A stretch of 30,043 nt of DNA, taken from IMG/VR virus record IMGVR_UViG_3300025870_001462, positions 1 through 30,043 of that record. The stretch is one strand, 5' to 3'. Below are positions 20,654-29,470 of this stretch, piece after piece. Within the stretch, counting starts at the first letter, position 1; every line of letters begins with the position of its first letter. The notes under the pieces are model-generated. The model was not told where the DNA came from. It was given only the letters and a program-made list of their open reading frames with translations, and made no database searches. Source of the DNA: a virus. The position numbers and the translations under genes are program-made.

Positions 20654-21689
20654 CGCACCATTTAATAACATGTACATCACACTTCAAGGTAGGGTTTCTC
20701 CTTGTTGGAAGCTGCCTGGTTTTTGTGAAACCTGGAGCAAAGATAAAACTTTAATGGATATATGGCAAGGTGATGTATTCCAAAAATATAGAGATGCGTT
20801 AAGTCAAAATGTATTTTTAGACCGATGCATGGAATGTAAAAGAGATATTGATAACGATGTCTGGCCGTTGGCAAAAGCTTATGAAAAGTTTCCAGTAAAT
20901 ACCATGCCATCTCTTATGGAAATAGAGTTAAGTAACCAATGTAATCTTGAATGTATTATGTGCAATGGTAATTTAAGTTCTGGTATTAGAAAGAACAGAG
21001 ATAATCTTCCACCATTACCGCAGATATTTGATGATTCGTTTTTAGAACAAATGCGAGAGTTTATTCCACACCTTACTGAATTAAGAGTAAATGGTGGCGA
21101 ACCTTTTGCTCAAAAAATATTATTAGATTTACTTGACGTTGTAGCTGAAATTAAACCAGAACTTAAAATCAATATTGCAACTAATGGTACTGTTTATAAT
21201 AAAAGAGTTCAAGGAATACTTGATAAATGTAATATCCATTTAAACATTAGTATTGATAGTTTAATTCCAGAACGATATGAAGAAATAAGAGTAAATGGTA
21301 ACTTTGATACACTAATGAAATATTTTGATATATTTAAAGATTATTGCCATACAAACAAACGAATCTTATCTATCATGGTTAACCCTATGAATATGAACTG
21401 GGATGAAATGATAGAGTTCGTAAGGTTTACTGATAAACATCAATGTGAACTTTGGTACAATACTATATTATATCCAACCCATGTTACACTTAAACATTTA
21501 CCTGGCGCAGAACTTGCCGCGATTATTGACGACATGAAAAAAGAGCTAAATACAATTATAGGTTTTAGAAACTATGACAAAGCAAAACATCTAATAAGCC
21601 AATTAGAAAATTGGTGCTTAGATTCTTTAGATGGAACTCAAATTGATTTATATACTGATGGAGGGAGTTTGATTAATGCAACCCGATAA
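20640..21689 (+). CDS. Radical SAM protein with N-terminal twitch-like domain 2
   Basis: Protein of 349 residues if started at TTG 20640, which has GGAGCAAGG just upstream and keeps the Cys at residue 4; an ATG at 20583 in the same frame would overlap the previous gene by 71 nt. CNAPFNNMYITLQGRVSPCW and CMECKRD (63, 66) form the twitch-like motif. SNQCNLECIMCNG (Cys101, 105, 108), RVNGGEPF and IATNGT form the radical SAM core, and NISIDSL follows. It is paralogous in plan to the gene before it. Overlaps the next gene by 14 nt. Confidence 0.86.
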   Translation: MKACNAPFNNMYITLQGRVSPCWKLPGFCETWSKDKTLMDIWQGDVFQKYRDALSQNVFLDRCMECKRDIDNDVWPLAKAYEKFPVNTMPSLMEIELSNQCNLECIMCNGNLSSGIRKNRDNLPPLPQIFDDSFLEQMREFIPHLTELRVNGGEPFAQKILLDLLDVVAEIKPELKINIATNGTVYNKRVQGILDKCNIHLNISIDSLIPERYEEIRVNGNFDTLMKYFDIFKDYCHTNKRILSIMVNPMNMNWDEMIEFVRFTDKHQCELWYNTILYPTHVTLKHLPGAELAAIIDDMKKELNTIIGFRNYDKAKHLISQLENWCLDSLDGTQIDLYTDGGSLINATR

Positions 21690-22287
21690 TATTATATTTG
21701 TAAAACATGGTGATAAGTACCATGCTGAACATGTAAATAGACTAAGAGATCAGCTTAAGGAATTCTATCCTATGGCACAATATCTATGTTATACCGATGA
21801 TCGTATCGGTGTTGAGATTGAAACTATCCCGTGTTTTGAGAAACCAACTTTAAAATATTGGTGGAACAAGCTTGCAATGTTTAGTAAAGACTTTCCAGTT
21901 AAAGGTAAATGTTTATTCTTTGATTTAGATATGGATATACAATCTGATCCAACCGACTTTATTAAATGGGATGGGTTAACTATACTTAAAGACTACTGGA
22001 AAGACGACTTGTACATGGCTCCACATGCCTATGATGTGCATATAAATAGTTCTGTAATTACATGGACCGCAGGCGAACAAAATCATATATGGGAACACTT
22101 CTTATCTAATAAAGATTATTTTATGAGAAAGTACAAAGGTATCGATAGATTTTTAGTTCACGAAGGTTTAAAATTTAATACGTTTGAACATGGACTTGTA
22201 AACAGTGTGGCTAATCCTTCTGAATGGAAAGCGCCAATTGATATGTATAATGGAATGAAATATGATGTACAAAGAAGAAGTTTATAA
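21676..22287 (+). CDS. Glycosyltransferase-like protein (GT-A, DxD)
   Basis: Protein of 203 residues. KYWWNKLAMFSKDF then KCLFFDLDMDIQSDPTDF gives the strand with a DxD metal-sugar motif, as in GT8-like and related phage or O-antigen transferases. INSSVITWTAGEQNHIW corresponds to the acceptor-side segment and HEGLKFNTFEHG to the late part of the fold. It is short for the family but has both halves of the nucleotide-sugar site. It probably transfers a sugar to a surface glycan or a protein. Overlaps the next gene by 26 nt. Confidence 0.72.
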   Translation: MQPDNIIFVKHGDKYHAEHVNRLRDQLKEFYPMAQYLCYTDDRIGVEIETIPCFEKPTLKYWWNKLAMFSKDFPVKGKCLFFDLDMDIQSDPTDFIKWDGLTILKDYWKDDLYMAPHAYDVHINSSVITWTAGEQNHIWEHFLSNKDYFMRKYKGIDRFLVHEGLKFNTFEHGLVNSVANPSEWKAPIDMYNGMKYDVQRRSL

Positions 22288-22912
22288 AAACGCTTTAGAA
22301 ATTATCCGACAAATATACGAAGAGTCAAAGTATAATCCAGATATGGATTTATACCGAAGCTTAGATATTATCACCGCAACTAATGACGCTCAATTAGCAA
22401 GTAAAGAATGGCTTGTTAATAATTTAATCCAATACTTAGGCAGCAAATATCTAACATTTCCGTTAAGAGATGTTTTAGTGATGGGTAGTTGGTATGGGTT
22501 GACCGGTGCTGCATTACGCCAACACATTTCCGACGATGTTAAAATTTGGAATGTAGATTCAGATCCTTTGTGCTCTTATATTGGATATAAATTAAATCAA
22601 CACGAAAATACTATTCACGTAACTGATGATGCTATTGAATATTATTTTGATAGAGCGGATGCTTTCCAATTAATTATTAATACAAGTTGTGAACATATGG
22701 AGGAAGAAGATATTCGTATGATATTGAGTTTAAAACCTATTGATACTATAGCTTGTTTTCAAAGCAACAATTATCATAACGAAGCAGAACATATTAATAC
22801 ACACAACAGTTTAGACGAGTTTGTTGAATCATTACAACTAGCTAGCGTATATTATAAAGGAGAAATGAAGCCCTCTGAGGACTATACAAGGTATATGGTG
22901 ATAGGAATATGA
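22262..22912 (+). CDS. Class I methyltransferase-like protein
   Basis: Protein of 216 residues; two adjacent ATGs (22262, 22265) are possible starts. RDVLVMGSWYGLTGAALRQ resembles SAM motif I with a less usual GSWYG loop, KIWNVDSDPLCSYIG resembles the acidic motif II, and LIINTSCEHMEEEDI the motif IV region. The degenerate Gly loop lowers confidence; a Rossmann protein without methyltransferase activity is possible. Its position between glycosyltransferases suggests sugar or glycan methylation. Confidence 0.62.
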   Translation: MMYKEEVYKNALEIIRQIYEESKYNPDMDLYRSLDIITATNDAQLASKEWLVNNLIQYLGSKYLTFPLRDVLVMGSWYGLTGAALRQHISDDVKIWNVDSDPLCSYIGYKLNQHENTIHVTDDAIEYYFDRADAFQLIINTSCEHMEEEDIRMILSLKPIDTIACFQSNNYHNEAEHINTHNSLDEFVESLQLASVYYKGEMKPSEDYTRYMVIGI

Positions 22913-24618
22913 GCAGGGTAATATTTACAACATACGACGACATTGATCATGTGGATGATCGGTGGGGTGCGAACGTACACCAAATAGACCAAATTGAAGA
23001 ATACAAAGATCGATTATTACTAAACAAAAGAATATATGCTGATGAAATTGGCGCCGACTTTAAGTTTTACTATAATACTATGAAAGACTTTGAGGTTGAT
23101 GCTGGGTTTGATTTTGCAAAGGTAAATTTATATAAGCATTACTTAATGGCTCAACTGGCGAAAGAGTACGATGAAGTAATGTATGTTGATATGGATGTTT
23201 TATTTAATACCGAGCTTAATGTATTTGAAGAGCTTGATTTAGAAAAAGGTATTCATATCAAAGACCAAGATGATAAAATTGTAAATAAAAATATTAAAGA
23301 AATAGTATTTCAATCAGTTGGTCAGCGTAGTCCTACAATCAAATACCACATTACTAAAGACTTGTTAGATGGCCAAGATAACCATGTAATGAATACTGGT
23401 ATTATGATAGGTAAATCTAAACACATAAAACAAATTCATTACTATGATCGTATGATGGAAGCAATAGAAAAGCTTAATGAAATTAAATCAAATAACCTCG
23501 AAAGAGAAGATGGATCTCATTTAAGAGTTTATTATTATCCAAACAACGAAAGCATATTCTCTTATATCATGGAAAAATATGATGTACCATATGTATTAAT
23601 GGATAAGGAATGGCATTATATTATTGATGAACCAGAAGAAATTAATTTAGATGACATTAAAATAGCTCATTTTGTTAACAAAAAGTTTAATACATTTTTT
23701 GAAGATAAAACAAAACTTATCTATTCAATTTATATTGAGATACCTGACGAACGTTTAGATAATCCAAAAGGTCGATCCGACGATCCCGTTAATAAAAGTC
23801 TACGAACAAAACAACGTTTAAGTAATTATGAAAAACAATTAATTGAGAACCATAAAGCTTATGCTGAAAGTGTAGGTGCGACTTATATTAACTTTCGTAG
23901 AGACGATGAGTATGAAGAGTTTTTTAATAGGTTTCCAGATTTATCTGAGTATGATATTATTAACTTATACAAGGTTCACCTTTTAGATAAGCTTACCCAC
24001 ACTGCTGATTTGGTTTTGTATATAGATTATGATGTAGTGTTTAACAAAAATATTGATGCATTTAATTTCTTAAAGGCAGAGACATGTCTTTGTTGCGACA
24101 TATCGTCAGCAGAAGATTCTGGGGTTACACCTGGAATACGTGGTTATTTTGAAAAATATGATAAAGACTTTCGTAATCCACAGGCTAAGTATTGGAATTG
24201 CCATGCGATGTTACAAGAGGAAGACCTTGATGGAGACAACAAAGTATTTAACACCGGTATTATGATGGCTAGCCGGAAAGTAATGGACCGTTTAAACTAC
24301 TTTGACGGTATTGATGATACTCTTGAAACAATGAAAGAGCTCAAGGAATTTTCGATGTATCCTCCAGCAATACAAAAATCATTTGGTTATGACAACGAAA
24401 CTATTATGTCTTATAAAGTTCAAATGAATAATGTCTCAGTATATCCATTGTCTCAAACGTGGCATTATAAACATGACACCAATAAGATTAAAACCTATGA
24501 TAAAAATACTATTGAATTTGAACAAGAAAAAATAAGCTATAATAGTTTAGTAAAAGAACACGACGTAATTATGACACACTTTATTTCTAAGAACTTTGGT
24601 TTAATATTTCAAGGATAA
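22909..24618 (+). CDS. Tandem glycosyltransferase with two GT-A-like domains
   Basis: Protein of 569 residues, the largest here. Domain 1 has KVNLYKHYLMAQLAKEYDEV, the DxD strand VMYVDMDVLFN (Asp94, Asp96), NTGIMIGKS and IAHFVNKKFN. Domain 2 repeats the order with NLYKVHLLDKLTHTADLV, LYIDYDVVFN (Asp373, Asp375), FNTGIMMASR and MTHFISKNFG. The halves are about 280 residues each and clearly diverged paralogues. Both keep metal-binding acids, so both may be active, as in two-site polymerising transferases. ATGA overlap with the upstream gene. Confidence 0.8.
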   Translation: MSRVIFTTYDDIDHVDDRWGANVHQIDQIEEYKDRLLLNKRIYADEIGADFKFYYNTMKDFEVDAGFDFAKVNLYKHYLMAQLAKEYDEVMYVDMDVLFNTELNVFEELDLEKGIHIKDQDDKIVNKNIKEIVFQSVGQRSPTIKYHITKDLLDGQDNHVMNTGIMIGKSKHIKQIHYYDRMMEAIEKLNEIKSNNLEREDGSHLRVYYYPNNESIFSYIMEKYDVPYVLMDKEWHYIIDEPEEINLDDIKIAHFVNKKFNTFFEDKTKLIYSIYIEIPDERLDNPKGRSDDPVNKSLRTKQRLSNYEKQLIENHKAYAESVGATYINFRRDDEYEEFFNRFPDLSEYDIINLYKVHLLDKLTHTADLVLYIDYDVVFNKNIDAFNFLKAETCLCCDISSAEDSGVTPGIRGYFEKYDKDFRNPQAKYWNCHAMLQEEDLDGDNKVFNTGIMMASRKVMDRLNYFDGIDDTLETMKELKEFSMYPPAIQKSFGYDNETIMSYKVQMNNVSVYPLSQTWHYKHDTNKIKTYDKNTIEFEQEKISYNSLVKEHDVIMTHFISKNFGLIFQG

Positions 24619-24626
24619 ATAGACAT

Positions 24627-25343
24627 ATGCACAATACAACAAAACTCATAATTAACCACGCGCTTTGCCACGTCTTACTTATTCCTGCATTTATGTATGG
24701 AGAAGCTTGGATGTTTTTTGCAGGGTTTTTGTGGTGGCAAATTATTGTCATTGTAGCTATATCTGGTGGCTACCATAGATATTATTCACATAAAAGTTAC
24801 GAGTGTAGTAAACTACATCAAATCATTATAAATGTTCTTGGAATATTTTCAGGGGCAGGTCCTGCTCTTACTTGGGCTGCTGTACACAAGCAACATCACG
24901 CTACAAGCGATACATTAAACGACCCTCATTCATATCACCATAAAGGTAAGTTAGCTGTATATTTAAATACGTGGGGATATGATTCTAAAATTAAAAGAAA
25001 ATATATTAAAACATTGTGGCGAGACCCTATACTTAAATGGTTTCTAAAGCATTATTTTAAATTAAATATAGCTATTGTATTGTTGCTTACTTTAATACAT
25101 CCTTTACTTATGATATTTGGTTATGCTATTCCTGTTATACTTGCATTCCATGGTTATGGGATATTAAATATACTTGGCCACAAAGATGGGCCTACTAACT
25201 CTGCTATTGCTAATGTTTTAACCGCAGGAGAAGGATGGCATTTAAACCATCATAAAAAACCTAGCAGTTATAAAATAGGAAACAAGTGGTGGCAATTTGA
25301 TCCTACCGCTTATTATATTGCTTTTATGTTTAGGGGGAAGTAA
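24627..25343 (+). CDS. Membrane fatty acid desaturase (delta-9 type)
   Basis: Protein of 238 residues with the three His boxes of acyl desaturases: GGYHRYYSH (His50-55), VHKQHH (His87-91) and WHLNHH (His205-209). Hydrophobic helices flank them (LLIPAFMYG.., FFAGFLWWQIIVIVAIS, NIAIVLLLTLIHPLLMIFGY). It would bind a di-iron centre and introduce a double bond into acyl chains in the inner membrane, needing host electron donors. It is shorter than host enzymes of about 300 residues. AAGGA lies upstream. A GATAAATA one base off the late element precedes the ATG. Confidence 0.92.
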   Translation: MHNTTKLIINHALCHVLLIPAFMYGEAWMFFAGFLWWQIIVIVAISGGYHRYYSHKSYECSKLHQIIINVLGIFSGAGPALTWAAVHKQHHATSDTLNDPHSYHHKGKLAVYLNTWGYDSKIKRKYIKTLWRDPILKWFLKHYFKLNIAIVLLLTLIHPLLMIFGYAIPVILAFHGYGILNILGHKDGPTNSAIANVLTAGEGWHLNHHKKPSSYKIGNKWWQFDPTAYYIAFMFRGK

Positions 25344-26021
25344 ATGAAATTAAGATATAAAAATGAAGATCGTTTCGCCGAAACTATGGGATACGAAGGA
25401 TTTGAATCCGATAAGGAAGAACTTAAAGCTATTTACAATAGAATTAAGCCTATATGGAATGACCATAATAAAATTGGTATGGATGATGATCAAATCATAT
25501 ATCATATTAGCTATGACGACAACATGGTACTATGGGATGAAATTTTCCAAGTTGTAAAAAGAATAGGCGAAAACTGTGGTGTAAAAATTATTTGGGAAGA
25601 AGTTAAACATGTAATGAAATTCACGTTTATGTATACTCAACCACGTGGTGTTCTTCATCCACATACTGCTCACAACTTAAGAGCTTTATCTGCTTTTAAT
25701 ATTCCTCTTATTGGCAGAACAGAGGTTATTTTATACGACAGAAAAAAAGGTAAAAACCTAATGTTTCCAGGTAGTGATACATATGAGTATGCACGACATG
25801 AATACTTTAACCCATGTTTTTTAAACGTAAACAAGTTGCATGGTGTTGTGAATAACCAAGATACTGAACGTGTGATTTTAAAATGTCATATGCTTATTAC
25901 ACCTATTGAAACCATGATTGAAGCAACAGAAGGCGAAGAAACAATTAAACAATTACCATACGCGCCATGGTTGGAAACTAAGTTCAAACAAAAGTTATGG
26001 TTTCCTAAGAGCTCTACATAA
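25344..26021 (+). CDS. 2OG-Fe(II) oxygenase-like (cupin fold) protein
   Basis: Protein of 225 residues starting right after the desaturase stop. GVLHPHTAHNLRALSAFNIPL, a middle EYFNPCFLNVNKLHGVVNN and ERVILKC follow the layout of the Asp/Asn beta-hydroxylase group: first metal His, later metal His, and an Arg for 2-oxoglutarate. The usual HxD is replaced by HTA or HPH, so iron binding may differ or the enzyme may be inactive. Neighbouring oxygenase genes support the fold assignment. Confidence 0.55.
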   Translation: MKLRYKNEDRFAETMGYEGFESDKEELKAIYNRIKPIWNDHNKIGMDDDQIIYHISYDDNMVLWDEIFQVVKRIGENCGVKIIWEEVKHVMKFTFMYTQPRGVLHPHTAHNLRALSAFNIPLIGRTEVILYDRKKGKNLMFPGSDTYEYARHEYFNPCFLNVNKLHGVVNNQDTERVILKCHMLITPIETMIEATEGEETIKQLPYAPWLETKFKQKLWFPKSST

Positions 26022-26590
26022 TGGCTTACCCAGCTGAAATCAACGTGTTTAAAATGGATTCTACAAATGAATCTATTTTTGTTCATAAGTTAAAAGAGCT
26101 TGAACAAACAGACAAAAGCAAAAATAAAGATTGGTGGCCAAACCTTATTGTAAATTATAAAAATTACGATCAATGGTATTTAGCTTTCCATAAAGAAGAA
26201 ATTATATCTTTTTCTTGCGTTCAATTGTTTGGTAAAAGTACTGCCCGGCTCGCGACTAGATTGTGGAATGGCGTAAAGAAAACTGGATTAGAAAGAGGAG
26301 TTATTTTAAATGAAGTATCTCCAGCTATGATTATGATTGAAATGCAATTAAAAGATTATAAAAATTATGATGCTTTCTTTTCAATGCAAATGTTAAATAG
26401 AAGAAAGCACCTTGAAAAATTAGCTGAGAAGTTAAATATTAAATTAGGTAGATCCTTTAAATTAAACGATGGCATGCATCAAACATGTCCGTATGATGAT
26501 ATTAATTGTTGGCAAAGTACAATATCTGAAAAAGAATTAAACTTGCCTGAAATGCCAATTGAAGAATGGAAAGAGAAGTATTGTGACTAA
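26021..26590 (+). CDS. GNAT-like acyltransferase candidate
   Basis: Protein of 189 residues, TAATG-coupled. WYLAFHKEEIISFSCVQLF resembles the strand pair of GNAT folds, RLATRLWNG the Arg-rich CoA turn, and FFSMQMLNRRKHLEKLAEK a following helix. The C-terminus has two Cys in QTCPYDDINCWQST. Similar proteins occur in marine phage clusters next to oxygenases, from memory. The acyl acceptor is unknown and the assignment is tentative. Confidence 0.45.
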   Translation: MAYPAEINVFKMDSTNESIFVHKLKELEQTDKSKNKDWWPNLIVNYKNYDQWYLAFHKEEIISFSCVQLFGKSTARLATRLWNGVKKTGLERGVILNEVSPAMIMIEMQLKDYKNYDAFFSMQMLNRRKHLEKLAEKLNIKLGRSFKLNDGMHQTCPYDDINCWQSTISEKELNLPEMPIEEWKEKYCD

Positions 26591-27206
26591 AAGCTTAATT
26601 CAAAAAACAAAAAGAGCGCGTGTAAATGGACCAGGTCCAAAGAGAAACGAAATGCTTACCTTTGCTAAAATTGGTGACGTTGATCCTGAATTGTTAGAAC
26701 AACTTAAGTCTATATTATTAGAAAATCCACAAAACGATTTAGGTGGAGATGGATACAATATTTCTCAGCAATGTGATATTGAAAACGTATTTAATGCTGC
26801 TGATTCTTACAGGCAAGTTCTTATTCAAAAATCAATTCATGACGAAAATACTGCTTCAGAGTTTGACTATTCTGACTATGTATATGATGTAAAAGTTCCT
26901 TGGTTTAAATACATTTATAGACTAAGGTTATCTCATATGGGTCCTGGCCATACAATCAACTGGCATATTGATACTGATACCAGTGTTATGTGTAGAGCTC
27001 AAATTTGTTTAAATGAAAATGATTCTGTGTTTAAATTCAAAACAAAGTCTGGTGTTGAATCATTTACTATGAAGCCCGGTGAAATGTGGTTTATTAATAC
27101 GGGTTGGCCGCATAGTGTTGAAGGTGGAAAAACAGAAAGGTCTGTAGCAATATTTGGATTTGAATATAGGGATTACAATGGAAATACTAACTTATTGCGC
27201 TCATAA
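26583..27206 (+). CDS. Aspartyl/asparaginyl beta-hydroxylase-like 2OG oxygenase
   Basis: Protein of 207 residues from GTG 26583, which overlaps the previous stop by 8 nt. The basic start (TKSLIQKTKRARVNGPGPKR) is unusual. HTINWHIDTDTSVMCRAQI holds HxD, MWFINTGWPHSVEGG the distal His, and TERSVAIFGF the Arg. These are the three elements of the Asp_Arg_Hydrox family. It would hydroxylate an Asp, Asn or related residue or small molecule using 2-oxoglutarate and Fe(II). Confidence 0.8.
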   Translation: MTKSLIQKTKRARVNGPGPKRNEMLTFAKIGDVDPELLEQLKSILLENPQNDLGGDGYNISQQCDIENVFNAADSYRQVLIQKSIHDENTASEFDYSDYVYDVKVPWFKYIYRLRLSHMGPGHTINWHIDTDTSVMCRAQICLNENDSVFKFKTKSGVESFTMKPGEMWFINTGWPHSVEGGKTERSVAIFGFEYRDYNGNTNLLRS

Positions 27207-27771
27207 TATAGAAGTAAATCATAATAAAATAGAACAAGAGATTTTATCAATACCTCTTACTTCTTATCACTATGACAAATTTAGAAATACATATATACTT
27301 CCTTTGTTTAATCCTGCAGGCAAAACAGGTAAAGTAGATATTAATCTTGATGGAAATATGAAATGGACTATGGATTTACCAAATGTTCAAAAAGCGTTTA
27401 GTCCAATTTTAGATGAGCTACCAGGAAGGTTTACTATACTCTATACCCCACCTAATAAAGAAATGAATATACATTTAGATTGCAAAGAAGCAGAGGTTGG
27501 TACACGTCAATATAAGTGGCGTTACGTGGTTAAAGGTGATTTAAAAGGATTATATTTTTTAAATGAAAATATGGAAAAGGTTTATCCTAACCAAGGCGAA
27601 AGAAGTTATGTAATGGATGGAGGGCATCCACATTCTATTGATATCTCTGATAAACCAAAATGGACTTTATGTATAGGATCTCCTTGGCGAGATAATTTAC
27701 CCAGCGATTTAGATACATCAAAGTCATATATAATTAGTAGACCTAAAATAAAGGACCAGTGGAGTGTATGA
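27178..27771 (+). CDS. 2OG-Fe(II) oxygenase-like protein
   Basis: Protein of 197 residues from ATG 27178 inside the end of the previous gene; an upstream ATG at 27154 is open but lacks support. MNIHLDCKEAEVG gives HxD, MDGGHPHSIDISDKPK the second His, and KWTLCIGS the last strand with Lys-Thr where an Arg is usual. Same family group as its neighbour but diverged. Overlaps the next gene by 8 nt. Confidence 0.65.
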   Translation: MEILTYCAHNIEVNHNKIEQEILSIPLTSYHYDKFRNTYILPLFNPAGKTGKVDINLDGNMKWTMDLPNVQKAFSPILDELPGRFTILYTPPNKEMNIHLDCKEAEVGTRQYKWRYVVKGDLKGLYFLNENMEKVYPNQGERSYVMDGGHPHSIDISDKPKWTLCIGSPWRDNLPSDLDTSKSYIISRPKIKDQWSV

Positions 27772-28540
27772 AAAAGTAATGAATGAATGCTTTTATCTCC
27801 AAGAAGATATAGATTTAGACGAACAAGCATTCATAAACATATCATCTCAATTTGGAAAGTTGTGGAATGAGGAAGACCATATTATAGCTAAAGAACCTTT
27901 GGGTGGTGAGGTTGTACACTGGACATCAAAAAACAAATTCGTTAGGATGAGTATTCCTTGGCATGCCGATAACTCAGCTAGTAAAGAATACAAATATCCA
28001 CTTAGATCATTTTACGCAGTATCCATACCAGACTCAGAAGATTCTAAATTATTTTTCTTAGATACTACTACGGCCTTTGAAATGATGAGTAAAGACAGAC
28101 AACAATACTTAAGAGATTGTTCTATAATAGTTGGTGATAATCCAACGTTTAAACAATCTGGAAAATGGACCTTTGAAGATCCTTGGGTAGAACCATTCAC
28201 AAAAATACATCCTATTACTGGACGAGAAAATATTAATTATGGATGTTTAGCGTTAGCCAGTGATGTATTTGGATTAAGCCCAGACGAAGGTTACTCTGGA
28301 ACTGAATCATATAACAAAGCTATATTACACCCTGATGGTTCTAAATGGTCTGATAAAGAAATCTCAAAACTGTTTGAAGAAATGATAAATAAAGTTGGGG
28401 TATATGAACACAAATGGAAAGAAAAGCAATTCTTAGTTATGAACAATTGGGTTGGATTGCATTATAAACAAACCACTAAAATCATAGACCAAGAACGGTT
28501 AATCTGGAGAAGGACAATATTTCAACAATGGCATATATAA
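27764..28540 (+). CDS. TauD/TfdA-like dioxygenase
   Basis: Protein of 258 residues from GTG 27764; AAGGA lies upstream. SIPWHADNSASKEYKYPLRS has the HxD and the following region of TauD-like enzymes. TTTAFEMMSKDRQQYLRDC is the TauD lid segment. MNNWVGLHYKQTTK holds the distal His, and QERLIWRRTIFQ the 2-oxoglutarate Arg. The family hydroxylates small molecules such as sulfonates, clavaminate-type precursors or hydroxy acids; the substrate here is unknown. It is the most canonical oxygenase of the cluster. Confidence 0.82.
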   Translation: MYEKVMNECFYLQEDIDLDEQAFINISSQFGKLWNEEDHIIAKEPLGGEVVHWTSKNKFVRMSIPWHADNSASKEYKYPLRSFYAVSIPDSEDSKLFFLDTTTAFEMMSKDRQQYLRDCSIIVGDNPTFKQSGKWTFEDPWVEPFTKIHPITGRENINYGCLALASDVFGLSPDEGYSGTESYNKAILHPDGSKWSDKEISKLFEEMINKVGVYEHKWKEKQFLVMNNWVGLHYKQTTKIIDQERLIWRRTIFQQWHI

Positions 28541-29007
28541 CAACAATGGTTTCCACGGCAGGCCCGGATGGAGACTCCGACTTTTTTAGCGACTATATAA
28601 ACAATCCTAGTAAGCGCTATCAAGATTGGTCAGCACCTGTACTACCAGCAACCTTTTGGGAAAACTACGACTCCGTTTACTTGAGCTACAAAGATGCTAA
28701 TAAAATTCTTTTTAGATCAAAATATGTCGACTCAAATAACGATATGTTTGTTACTCAGGTTTGGGAAAGCCAAGCTATTAGAGAACAATTTCTAATTGAT
28801 GTTGACCATGCTCAATTTGAGTCAAACGTAAGCCATGGAATAACGCGTAACGATTACGAAGCTAACACATCAGTAATTGAAAGTGTTATTACAGACGTTT
28901 TAAACGCCGGTGATTATATCATTCAAATTTGTGCAGACGAGTATAGACGCCCAGGAATGGTTATTGGCGATCCCTTAAAGGGTGAAACAACATTTACTGT
29001 GGAATAA
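28528..29007 (+). CDS. Hypothetical protein at the end of the cluster
   Basis: Protein of 159 residues, overlapping the dioxygenase gene by 13 nt. Acidic and aromatic (FFSDYINNPSKRYQDW, FWENYDSVYLSYKDAN), with a C-terminal beta-like part (GDYIIQICADEYRRPGMV). No catalytic motif recognised. Its 3' end overlaps the convergent gene at 28994 by 14 nt. Confidence 0.7.
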   Translation: MAYITTMVSTAGPDGDSDFFSDYINNPSKRYQDWSAPVLPATFWENYDSVYLSYKDANKILFRSKYVDSNNDMFVTQVWESQAIREQFLIDVDHAQFESNVSHGITRNDYEANTSVIESVITDVLNAGDYIIQICADEYRRPGMVIGDPLKGETTFTVE

Positions 29008-29470
29008 CATTTCCAACTATGTGAGTACGGATAAACTGTTCTCGATTTGCGTTGAGGGCAGTATGATATAAAGTAGTATCTACTAAATAAACTGATCCAT
29101 CAGCTGGAAGTTTATAGACTTCACCGTCAATAATAAACATGCATCGTTCATTTGACGTTAGTGGAATGTGAATCCTTGGCGTCAAGTCAATGTGATATGA
29201 ATAACAGGTTCCTTTAATCATTTTCATAACACGGGTTCTATGCATCTTATATTTTGATAATAATGAATATGTGTATTGCATATCGTCGTATAATGGTACA
29301 ATGTATTCTGACTCATCAGCTCTTAAGTCATAAGTCTTTCCACAAGCTCCATCATAATCTCCTTCAAAGGCTCCTTGTAATGGAAACTGAGCAGAAACTT
29401 TTTTATTCTCTAATTCTTGAATAATCCATTCAATATCGCATTCACCAACTTTTTGTATTACATCTTTCAT
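28994..29470 (-). CDS. 2OG-Fe(II) oxygenase-like protein
   Basis: Protein of 158 residues. YSYHIDLTPRIHIPLTSN gives HxD, YLVDTTLYHTALNANRE the distal His, and QFIRTHIVG an Arg, consistent with the Asp/Asn beta-hydroxylase group. It is on the minus strand, together with an SDR-like gene and another oxygenase fragment, so the cluster continues beyond this window in the other direction. It overlaps the upstream gene by 4 nt. Confidence 0.72.
   Translation of the reverse strand: MKDVIQKVGECDIEWIIQELENKKVSAQFPLQGAFEGDYDGACGKTYDLRADESEYIVPLYDDMQYTYSLLSKYKMHRTRVMKMIKGTCYSYHIDLTPRIHIPLTSNERCMFIIDGEVYKLPADGSVYLVDTTLYHTALNANREQFIRTHIVGNVIPQ

Noticed and set aside
22041-22048. TATAAATA late promoter inside the glycosyltransferase gene
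   Set aside because: It lies in the middle of a coding sequence with no gene start shortly downstream; AT-rich coding sequence yields this by chance.
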